Positions 1 to 8,265 of a stretch of DNA of 20,857 nt are shown one piece after another. Position 1 is the stretch's first letter. Each line of letters starts with the position of its first letter. The translations under genes were made by a program, and so were the position numbers. A model generated the notes under the pieces. It saw nothing but the letters and a program-made list of their open reading frames with translations. It was not told where the DNA came from and did not search any database. Location: assembly GCA_027575765.1 (NCBI GenBank), contig JANBPT010000852.1:1-20857 (forward strand), given 5' to 3'. The stretch comes from Tieghemiomyces parasiticus (Eukaryota; Kickxellomycota; Dimargaritomycetes; Dimargaritales; Dimargaritaceae).

Positions 1-70
1 GAGCGGTCTAAGGCGTCACGTTAAGGCCGTGATCTCTCCGGAGGCGTGGGTTCGAATCCCACTCCGCTCA
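1..70 (+). tRNA. tRNA-Leu(AAG), 5' end cut off by window edge
   Basis: Decodes CUU leucine codons. The anticodon stem pairs 16-20 (TCACG) with 28-32 (CGTGA) around the 7-nt loop 21-27, giving anticodon AAG at 23-25. A class II extra arm at 33-45 fits leucine. The T arm is GTGGG (46-50), loop TTCGAAT (51-57) and CCCAC (58-62), and contains the B box GGTTCGAATCC (49-59). The 3' acceptor strand TCCGCTC (63-69) is followed by discriminator A70. The window opens inside the D loop, so the 5' acceptor strand and the 5' half of the D stem lie outside; roughly a dozen bases are missing. No anticodon-loop intron is present. The first bases GAGCGG could by chance pair with the 3' acceptor strand, but the normal leucine D-arm pattern places them in the D loop. 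Confidence 0.93.
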
Positions 71-77
71 TCTTTTT
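71..77 (+). terminator. Pol III terminator of the tRNA-Leu gene
   Basis: TCTTTTT starts directly after the discriminator base. A run of five T on the coding strand is the usual Pol III stop signal. Confidence 0.8.
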
Positions 78-1871
78 ACCCTTTTACCGGTCTGTTCATC
101 CACGACTAAGTCTTTGGGAGCATGTTACTTATTTTGGTATGTGTCTGTGGTGAAAAATGGGACGTCGAATGTCCCACCGCTGCCCAAGAGAAACCTCGCC
201 GTTTAAACTACATGAGTTAGTGAGTCTGCTTGGTCACTTGTTCATTATTAGTCCCGTTTCTATACTGTCTTTTAATTTGCACTCCGCCTTTGTTACCGTT
301 GGATAGTGGTGATTGATAAATATATTTTTGTAACCAAAGGCTGCGAGTTGGCTAAAGATTCAAGGCAGAGGCAGTATTAGGCATTACAGAGAATACCGAC
401 GTTTATTAGTTGCAGAGCCAATGAGCCGCAGACGAGGCCCACCGCTTAACCCTTAAGTATAGAATAGATGCGATAACGTGATGTTGGTCCCCCCAACCTG
501 GACGGAAGGTCTTTTTGGCGGCGTTGGAGGATCGGCGTGCTTGGTTCGCCTTTCCACCGTTGGTGGGAAATTTTGAAGTGGTTTCCGCTAATGCCAAGTC
601 ATCTCAAGGCCTTCCTTCCGGTTACATTATCACTCCTTCCGAAGGTTTTATAACTACGGGTATAGATACCCACCGAAGTAACACGACGATAAAAAGACAA
701 GTTCCGATTTCTACATACTCTAGAATACGTACCGAATTAGTTCTTCACTATCTATTACTTTCATATCAAAGCATTACCCGTGTGCGTCGTCCAACTCATT
801 CTTTCCTTTACTGTGAAGTGTTGCCAGCCGTAGGCAAAAACTATCTAGAGGAAGTAAGGGCTAATAATCGAGAAGAACTAGATACTAATAGCCTAACAAA
901 CGAAGGAGTGAGAACTAAAGACTTACGAAGGAATTGAAGGGTGATGTCGAAACTGGTTGTTGGTAATTGAGCTATCTTTTATTGAGTAGCAACCCAGAGG
1001 GCCTTTTATATCGAAGGATGTCCGGTATCATTTGTAGCGGCTACGGCTGGGGTTAGGGGAGAACCCAAGGACGACAGTGCGAGGTGGGGCTAGCACCAAG
1101 GCGAATATAAAGGCAGCTGCGCAACTACCGGATCACTAAGGAATAATAGTGATGGAAGCTAAGCCCTAAAAGGATAAAGGCGGTGGTGCCTGTCAAAGAG
1201 AGGGCGCTGTTCAGCATATCAGGAAGGTTGGCGTCGCCATAAGGGAACATGGAATAGAGGAATAAGCTAGAGAAAGGAAGGAAGAAGCTTAGGTAAAAAG
1301 AGAAGAGGTAGATATGCAACAACTGCTCGGATCAGTAGTTTAGGGAACCACATTGCCCATGTGCGCCCTCAGAATTATCGTAATCGTATATTTCATATCG
1401 TACCATGTGGTAAGTCTGAACGCGATCCGAAATCTAGTATGAATAAAGGATGCTGGTTATTTATTGAATCTTTACTTGGTGCCTTATATAAGGTACCTGC
1501 CTGTGACTTGGCCTTGTCAGTTGGTGTTAGTGTAGAGGATAGTGGAATCGTAAGGAATTTTAGCAAATGTCATTCGAAAGGACTGGTCTAAGTGGCTGGT
1601 ATGGGTCGTAGAATGCAGGTGGAGTATTTAGCTATTATTCTTCCTAGGTGCATGAGAGGCGGTCTAGGTGGATGGCAAAGTTGTGGGTGGCTGTCGCCTC
1701 GTGCATGATGGTAAGGCCGTTCTAGGCGACCACAACCCGAAAACAGTTAAAAATCGTAAAAACATCAAAGAACCTAACAATAATCTAGGACCAACTTTTT
1801 ATCTTCCACCCAGAACATCGCCCATCCTCCCTCCTACGCTATCTTCGCCTACCACCTGACCTCCTCTTGCC
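78..1871. other. Gene-poor stretch, no recognisable gene
   Basis: About 1.8 kb of mixed-composition sequence. The longer open frames here (515-937, 1361-1591 and 1668-1859, all plus strand) begin with TTG or GTG rather than ATG, carry no motif I recognise and show no convincing splice sites. From about 1790 to 1870 the plus strand becomes pyrimidine-rich, which could be a leader for the small frame that follows. Confidence 0.5.
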
Positions 1872-2021
1872 ATGCCGCTTTCCAACAAAACCCCGCCCAC
1901 TCACTACGTAGAACATGACCTTCCTCGAAACCCAAACATCACATTTGCGACTCACCCCGCATACAATGGACGCCTGGCGATGATACAACCGCTCGAGCCA
2001 CCCATCTCGCAGGTGTTTTGA
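1872..2021 (+). CDS. Small hypothetical ORF or first exon (49 codons)
   Basis: An ATG in good context (GCC before it) opens a 49-codon frame with a TGA at 2019-2021. The product starts MPLSNKTPPTHYVEH, ends in a Pro-rich PLEPPISQVF, and matches no family I know. The leader is pyrimidine-rich, like those of the better-supported genes in this window. CAG|GTGTTT at 2010-2018 could be a weak splice donor, in which case this is the first exon of a longer gene; a yeast-like TACTAAC lies at 2331-2337 with AG dinucleotides after it, but I could not find a convincing second exon. It may equally be a chance frame. Confidence 0.25.
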   Translation: MPLSNKTPPTHYVEHDLPRNPNITFATHPAYNGRLAMIQPLEPPISQVF

Positions 2022-3124
2022 CTGATATAAGTTATATCGTAATGGTAGGGCGTGGTAGCTGGGCCTTATGCGGTAAAATGGTGGCTGACCTTAATGGCCA
2101 ATCGACAGGGCAGCTGTGACAAATGATACAAGTGCGGTGGATACCAGGCCCATGCACCACGTAGTGTTTGGGGCCTGAATGACCACCACGGGCTACATAA
2201 GCTGGATGATGGAATTCGCCCAACCGCAGCATTCGAAACTATCTGATCTGATCTCGATAATACCCTCGTAAGGGGTATACGCAAACCGAAGCATGAGGGA
2301 GTCTGGCAAATAGCAGGGGTAGGTTGAGTATACTAACATCTGGAGAACCTGTGACCTAGTAGTAAGACAAGGCGCAAGCAGAGATGCTACGGCCGAGGGT
2401 AGACTGACCGCCTCAACCCAGGTGCTTTCCGAGGGCAGCAGGGCTAGAAAGGACTGGCTGTAGGTGCTGTCTGCACGGCGGGAAACCTGGCCTCTTACGA
2501 TTATAGCCTGGCTACATACCTGACCAAGGATGACTGTGCGACTTATGACTGCCGTGTGCTGGTAGCCCTGTCAGTACGCGTAAGGTGCTGCTAAATGGAT
2601 ATACCAATGACGCTCGGGTCCCATTATGCTATAGCCAACCCTTCCTAGACCGTCATTAATCAAAAGGTCGCCACCGGACATAGTACTACCGTACTTGGGC
2701 TCCAGCCTCCTTGAGCTTGCTCGTTTATAATGGGGCCGTTTCGCGGAGGGGGGGAGCAGGGCCCTATCTGTTCATCGTGACTGGTCTGGTGCCATTTCAG
2801 GGGGTCACGGACAGCCAAGGACCACCATACTCTCGGGCTTGAAAACTATTTGCCTAGGTACCATAGGTTGATTCGACACTCTACATGGCATCGGCAAAGG
2901 CCGTGTGGATTAAATAAACGGCCAATAACACCTGGCATACGCTACTTGTGACACTCGTACGGACCCCCCCATTTTCAGACCAAACCTCGGCAAGGCCTAA
3001 GGCAGTGTACCTGATCAGTTGGCATAAGAGGGAAAGACGGCCCCCGTAATCATTTCCAATCGGCTTTAAAACGGTGTTGCCTGGGCTGTGCCCCGGAGAG
3101 CTGGGTGGAGTGTATGGGGGGAGG
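2022..3124. other. Intergenic stretch, nothing recognisable
   Basis: Mixed-composition sequence with no long ATG-started frame. Open frames on the minus strand at 2032-2284 overlap each other and show no motif. It contains a G run near 2749-2755 and a C run near 2965-2971. Confidence 0.45.
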
Positions 3125-3130
3125 TTTATT
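3125..3130 (-). promoter_or_regulatory. Poly(A) signal of the secreted-protein gene
   Basis: TTTATT on the plus strand reads AATAAA on the minus strand, about 150 nt past the stop codon of the 108-aa gene. Its distance and orientation fit a 3' end signal for that gene. Confidence 0.55.
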
Positions 3131-3248
3131 GCTTACAAGACTAAACACCCACGTGCTGCAATGGTGAAGGTCAGAATACACGACTTCACGTTTGAGGTGC
3201 ACTGGGCAACGAACAAGAAAGGCTGGGGACCGATTGCTGGCCAGTGGG

Positions 3249-3266
3249 CCAAGGGTACACCCTTGG
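3249..3266. repeat. Perfect inverted repeat just after the stop codon
   Basis: CCAAGGGT and ACCCTTGG are perfect 8-bp arms around a central AC. The element starts 17 bp past the stop of the minus-strand secreted-protein gene, so it lies in that gene's 3' UTR and could fold into a tight hairpin in RNA or be a dyad binding site in DNA. Confidence 0.6.
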
Positions 3267-3282
3267 GGTCTGGACTACCCTC

Positions 3283-3609
3283 CTACTTCTTGCCCTTGGC
3301 CTTCTCGCACTCGTCGAGGGCCTTGGCCACCTCCTGGCCCAGGGCCGCGGCCTCCTGCTTGTCCCACCCGAGGGCCTCACGACACTTGGTGGTGAGGGTG
3401 TCGACAGCGGCACCCGTGGCGACCAGCTTGGCAATTTCGGCGGCGACCTTCTTGGCGTTCACTGGCAGGCTGCGGCGGACCAGGGTTGGGTTCTGGTTGC
3501 CGGTCACAATGGCAGGAGTACCGGCGGAGAAGGTGGCCTGGACACCAATGGTTAGGGTGCAGGCGGCGACGGCAAGGGCGAGGAGGGCGGCGGTACGGAT
3601 AAGATGCAT
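3283..3609 (-). CDS. Small secreted protein, 108 aa
   Basis: Single-exon gene whose product I cannot assign to a family. Residues 1-25 form a clear signal peptide: a basic start (MHLIR), a hydrophobic stretch (AALLALAVAACTLTIGV) and an A-x-A-type cleavage site after VQA25. A dibasic RR at 45-46 could be a Kex2-type processing site. The rest of the mature chain is Ala/Lys-rich and predicted helical, with only two cysteines (C76, C101) that could form one disulfide, and a basic tail EKAKGKK. The ATG has A at -3. The coding strand is GC-rich, unlike its flanks. A TATA box 135 bp upstream and an AATAAA about 150 bp downstream give it a complete compact unit. It could be a cell-surface or effector-like protein, but that is inference. 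Confidence 0.82.
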   Translation of the reverse strand: MHLIRTAALLALAVAACTLTIGVQATFSAGTPAIVTGNQNPTLVRRSLPVNAKKVAAEIAKLVATGAAVDTLTTKCREALGWDKQEAAALGQEVAKALDECEKAKGKK

Positions 3610-3743
3610 CGTTGGTGGTTAAGGGGGGGGGTGAGAGCGCAGATGGTGGGTGGGCGTACGGAGGGACAGTGGGTACGTGTAAATAGTGGTGTGTGTCAGA
3701 GGGATGGCTTGATGAGGTGGCCGACAGTGGACTCTCCCTGGAC

Positions 3744-3751
3744 CTTTTATA
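3744..3751 (-). promoter_or_regulatory. TATA box of the secreted-protein gene
   Basis: The minus strand reads TATAAAAG, a consensus TATA element, 135 bp upstream of the ATG at 3609. A start site some 25-35 nt downstream would give a leader of about 100 nt, which is pyrimidine-rich and contains a run of C near 3623-3630. Confidence 0.72.
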
Positions 3752-5193
3752 GCCGCTGTCTCCGGTAGAGTCTTGACAATAAGGAGCTGCTAGCAAGGCC
3801 GCATTCTACGGCGTGACCCGCAATAGCTCAAGGCAAGCGAGGGACAGCGAATAGATCCGAATTCCTGGCTTTTCAGAGCTTTGTTAACAGTTGGAACCCG
3901 ACATGGGTTGGCACGGATTCCCAGCCCTATTTAGAAGGGAGACCTTGCTCTGCTGCGCAACCGCACGGCTACTGGTAGATCGATATTGAAGGGGTCGGGA
4001 GGGCATAGCGAATCCAGCATCAAAGGGAGTGCCTCCTAATTCAGCGAACGGCTGTCTAAATGGCCGCCCCGAGTAGGGTTATGAACTCTAAATCTTTACC
4101 GCAGAGGTCAGGCCTGGCTGAAGTGAGGTAAAGCGAACTACCGAGTGTCCGCCTGGGGCGTATAGAAGCCGACGGTTTGGCCTGAATTAGTGTGTGTGAT
4201 GGCTCAAATGATGCACGTTAACATCGTAATATTTAAAATATGAGTGTAGTAGCTAGCCATAACCACGCGCTTAGGGCGAATAGAAAAGGCATAGCGGGAC
4301 GGTTAACAGCTATACCGTTGGCCCTACTGTAGCCGGAAAAGCAAGAAACCCATCTAGCCATGATTATAGATCTCCCAAACTTTAGTAGCCACATATTACC
4401 TCTTTCCGTTTACCTTTTCCAAACATTAAGAATAGTAATGGTTTAAACATGATGCCCTATCAGCTATTTACACCTTTCCTCGTCGCAACAAACCACAGAG
4501 CCACCCGGCTCACACCATCATACGCACATAATGCTTACTTGGTATGTGCGCCTTATAGTTTTTAAACTTTACGTATTTGCCACCTGAAATCCTGCCTACC
4601 CATCCCCTTTTAGACAACCCAACTACTTGAATAACCCCTCCTATACCATCTCTATCCACTTTTTTTTTCAATACCTTCCCCTTTAGGCTACTTATTATCC
4701 TGTCGGTTCCCCCACTCCCACTGTCTAAGTACGGCACCTTTTAGGGTCGGCACGGTAGACCGATCCTGGTATTGAATGAATGAACCCTGACAAGTGGTAC
4801 TCTAGATACACCATCCCTACTGTGCCGCGTAAACAGTCGTTGCTTGCCAAACACTTTTTTGACGTTTATGTAACAGCCCCCGGCCCTGCGTGTTTGTACC
4901 CACCACAAGAGAGGGCTGGATATGCAGCTAATATGGCAACTTGGGGGTCGTCTGGAACCTTTCCATAAATTCGGGACTACCGTTAGACGCATTATATATA
5001 TATGTATATTGTGACCAATTATCTGAAGGGTTTTACAATGTCTTATGACTGTCCTCTTCGTAGTCAATCCGGCTTTACGCCTCTATTTGATTGTAAAAGG
5101 GGGGTTGGGATTAACCACCCTTTCTTTTAATCAAGAAAGTTCGAATAGAGGCACAATTGCTGGCGAGCCAAGATGGATTCCGCGAATGGAGCA
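3752..5193. other. Intergenic stretch, no supported gene
   Basis: Mixed, locally AT-rich sequence. The frames at 4510-4737 and 4741-5067 (minus) and 4780-4968 (plus) show no family motif; the first begins with GTG. An alternating AT tract lies at about 4992-5009. The stretch may contain the 3' end signals of the kinase gene, but I see no clear AATAAA on the minus strand. Confidence 0.45.
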
Positions 5194-5270
5194 TCATTTG
5201 TGGCGGGAAGGGAGGGGAGTAACGTTTATGTGTCTGTACCACCTAGTCAACGACCGTAGACCCGCTCTTC
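5194..5270 (-). other. Possible alternative ninth exon of the kinase gene
   Basis: Exon 8 of the kinase contains a perfect donor (G|GTAAGT, intron would start at 5452) five codons before its stop. Downstream on the minus strand are a CCTAACC branch-like site, a nine-T tract and an AG at 5271-5272. Splicing there joins in phase and adds about 25 residues (starting GRAGLRSLTRWY) before a TGA at 5194-5196, for a 467-aa product. Another acceptor slightly upstream (CCAAG before TTATCC) gives a shorter tail. Confidence 0.35.
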
Positions 5271-5435
5271 CTGGATAACTTGGTTGTATAAACAATATCG
5301 AGAAAAAAAAAGCCAGGTCGCTTGACCAAAGTCAAATGGTTAATAAACTAGGTTAGGCTTTCTTTCCTCCTTCCTACTCCACACATACTCGTTCACACTC
5401 CTGTTCCTAGATTAAGCACCGCTCCCCTCCTCCAC

Positions 5436-8097
5436 TTATTGAATGGACTTACCCAGTCTACAAAGCATCTGCCAGTCATTTTTCTCCATACCCAGGTGTG
5501 CCAAAATCAGATGGGCCGTACGTTCGGCACGTTCTGAAGAGTCGTGTCGGTGGCGGAGGGCGTAACGATAAGCCTTAATGAAGGAAGAAGGCGGCAATCG
5601 GTCGGCTAGGACCGCCAGCTGCCCCTCGAGGGTTTCCGTTGCGGTTAATTGTGGTAGGTGAACCCAGGGGTGTTCTAGTGATAAGAGAAATGAGAGAGAG
5701 AGAGTAGTATGCGGGGGATCGTCGTCGGCAGCACGAATTTTAGTTACTGAATGGTTAGGGTCCTCGATCAGGGGTCGCATAATGATACCTGGTGTGATTT
5801 AATCACCCATTAACAGAGGGGCGTGGGGGTGGGTGGATGTGACCAGGTAACGTGCTGTAGTGACTTAAGGAGCAATCAGGGGGGAGGGAAGCTCAGCGGA
5901 TAATGCGTGGCGATACGCGAGGGTCAATATTTTCCGGGGCAAGTTTACAGGGGGGGAGGGAATGCCATTACTTACCCGGTGACCACGACGGTACTGAGGT
6001 CGATGGTATTAGATTCCTTTTAGAATACCTCACCAACATTGACGGAGCCAAATGCCGACTAAGATCGTTCTCAACGGCCAATTGACCCCGCTGCGGTTGA
6101 GGTGGGCGAGGTATTTCGGACAAACCCTGCTGAAACCTCTCGAGGCTATTTTGCAGGGCCTGAACGCCTGGTCGGTCCTCGGGATTCCAAAGCAGCGCTC
6201 TGCGAACTACCTGGACCAGTGTATTTTCGGCGGGACTATGTATGACGGTGGATGGCGAAGTGTGTGATTAATTTTTTAAATATATATATAAATATATACT
6301 AAGAACAAAGCGACGAGGCTTGGCTCTCCGCTGGCATTATTATCACTATTATTATGTACATGGTGGTCACTGAGTCCTTGGGGAGCCGCCTGAATGACTT
6401 ACCGGCGCATTGGGCTGTACTCCGCTCGCGAGACGATCTCGATCAAGCGACTACAGCAGCTTGCTGAGAACGCCATCCGCAGCTCTAGGAGCTCGTACTT
6501 AGGGGGGAGGAGGAGATACAAGTGGGCTAGGTACGTTGTTGGTCAGGAAACCGGAAACTGTGGATATCGGACACTTATCCATTCACCGAGCATATATAGT
6601 TATGCCAATTAAAAAAAATGGTATCCGATAGATACCAGAACTGCGCTAATTTAGAAATCGGTTAGCCTACCAGTATGCAGCCAAAGGCCCAGACGTCGCT
6701 AGCCGAGCTGTAGCGGCCTGTGGGTAGATACAAATAGTCAGGAGGGGCGCGGCACATAGAGATAGATATTGGTTTAGGCCCTAGTTTCTAAATTGACGGT
6801 AAGCAGGCTATTCTTGGACGAGTCACCCCGCATTGTTGCCACTTCAAGGGCGACAGGGTAATGCCACACCGTTCAGTTGACTTACATTCGCGGTATATTT
6901 CAGGACTCATATAGTTCGGCGTGCCTGTTTTGCTGGATAGAAGGTGGGGGGGCATCTAAATTTTAGTCGTGATGTGCCACACATGCACTCTATACCGTCC
7001 CATTTAAGGGCCTAGCCTCTAATACCAATCCATACGTATAAGCCACGCACCTACCGCCTTTGAATCGATAAAGCACGTTTCAGTTGACGTAAGCCGCACG
7101 GCGAGATCAAAATCACTCAATAGCACGTGATTATGTGTGCGCTGTAGCAGGATATTACGAGGTGTGATGTCTGTGCCGGGAGGATGGAAGGGGAGGGGAG
7201 AGAGGGGTGTTCATGAGCGAGGTGTGCAGCAACCGGATGGGAGTGAGTCACTGTATATTTTCTTTTTTAAAATATATATATATATATAATAATAGTCATA
7301 ATCACCCTAAGCCATGGACTTTTTCTGCCACGTGTTCATCTACGGCCGATGAAGGTGAGAGCCCCTATGCAGAATATACCGACGTAATGCGCGTTGTTGG
7401 TCGGGCGACGTGGGCGGTTTTTTCCTATTACCTCGATGGATCACACCGTGCGTGTGGAGAAAGGCGATGGCGGTCAGGAGTTGCAGGCACCACTCAATGA
7501 TTTCAGGGTCGCTGAACGGCCGGTCACGCGGGCAGTGGTCGATAAGGGACCCGAAATCGCCTGGCCAGAGAGGGCGGAGGGGGGAGTTAAGCGGGCACCC
7601 GGCGGGAAATAATCAGTCTAGTACCCTTGTATGATGGTTCTTTAACGATCAAAATAAAGTGGATATAAATGCACATCTACCCACACATACAAACACCTGT
7701 GAAACCCGACCACTAAAGCGCTGGACCAAGTCCAGATCGTCAAACCGTTGGTACCGCCTCTATAGCGTTCTGCAGTCTATTGGGCCTTTTTCTTACCTCC
7801 ATCTGCAAAGTCCGTTACTAGGTAGTAGTACGATGGCGACGCGAATGCCTCGTGCAAACGCAGGATATGGGTATGCCGACACGCCCGGAGCATGTCCACT
7901 TCGCCGGTCCACAGCTGGTGGTTAACCGACGGGTCGGCCGTAGGACCCAGTCGCGGCAGGCGTTTGATGGCCACGTAGCGCGCGGCCCCGGTGCTTTGTC
8001 CATGCTTCCCTACAGCCAACTTGCGTTTAGCAAGGTAGACCGTACCCCGACCGCCCTTACCGATGGTTTCACAGACACGGTAGTCATCGTAGCCCAT
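5436..8097 (-). CDS. NEK-like protein kinase, eight exons, 447 aa
   Basis: Predicted protein kinase. Exons (minus): 8097-7797, 7560-7432, 7170-7051, 6924-6886, 6717-6671, 6497-6403, 6235-5976, 5788-5436. All seven introns are GT-AG, 126-261 bp, and joins keep frame. Motifs in order: glycine loop GKGGRG (13-18), VAIK with K45, likely helix-C E66, hinge VTDFADGG (94-101), HRDITPRN (142-149), DFD (163-165), GTPNYMSPE (184-192), SDVWAFGCILYEL (203-215) and NPEDRP ending the C-lobe. GTPxYMSPE plus the SDVW segment resembles NIMA/NEK kinases. Odd points: the catalytic-loop Lys is Thr with Arg two residues later, and DFG is DFD. The tail (about 265-447) is unrecognised; a CT microsatellite encodes its LSLS. 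Start 8097 has context AGCATGG. An in-frame ATG at 8265 would add 56 residues with a hydrophobic stretch, but that segment looks like a pyrimidine-rich leader. The 3' end could instead splice to a ninth exon. Confidence 0.88.
6272..6300. repeat. AT-rich tract in kinase intron 6
   Basis: Six T then AAATATATATATAAATATATA, inside intron 6 (6236-6402) about 35 bp from its acceptor. The same intron carries ATT-type triplets at 6336-6355. A near-identical arrangement occurs in intron 2. Confidence 0.7.
6611..6636 (-). repeat. Hairpin plus T run inside kinase intron 5
   Basis: GGTATC (6620-6625) and GATACC (6631-6636) are perfect 6-bp arms around a 5-nt loop. In the transcribed direction of the kinase gene the hairpin is followed by A and then eight U (A run at 6611-6618 on the plus strand). 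It lies in the middle of intron 5 (6498-6670). Confidence 0.6.
7263..7295. repeat. AT-rich tract in kinase intron 2
   Basis: Six T, AAAA, then a long alternating TA run ending TAATAATAG, inside intron 2 (7171-7431). It resembles the tract in intron 6 of the same gene. Confidence 0.7.
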
Positions 8098-8265
8098 GCT
8101 TAGCAGAGAATAGAAGGAAAAAATAGGCAACAAAAACAAAAAAGGGCCGCGCTCTTCCCTGGCCCCTAATCTGGATTGGGATGTTGCAGAGTAAGAAGAA
8201 AAGAGTCTAGAGACAATTTGCGATAGATCTTGAAGATACGGTCCGGTTGATGTATTACAGACCAT

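Noticed and set aside
515..937. 140-aa plus-strand frame
   Set aside because: Starts with TTG, shows no codon bias, family motif or splice signals.
2331..2337. Yeast-type branch site TACTAAC
   Set aside because: Without a clear donor before it or an exon after it, a single 7-mer is not enough to call an intron.
3074..3622. 182-aa plus-strand open frame over the secreted-protein gene
   Set aside because: Starts with GTG, is antisense to a gene with TATA box, signal peptide and AATAAA, and has no motif.
4510..4737. 75-aa Lys/Gly-rich minus-strand frame, vaguely KOW/SH3-like (GGVIQVVGLSKRGWVG)
   Set aside because: It begins with GTG, not ATG, has no splice context, and the likeness is too slight to name.
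5436..5788. LEHPWV in kinase exon 8, resembling the HPW that closes many kinase domains
   Set aside because: It lies about 100 residues after NPEDRP, whereas HPW normally follows within a few residues; no splice choice I found brings them together.
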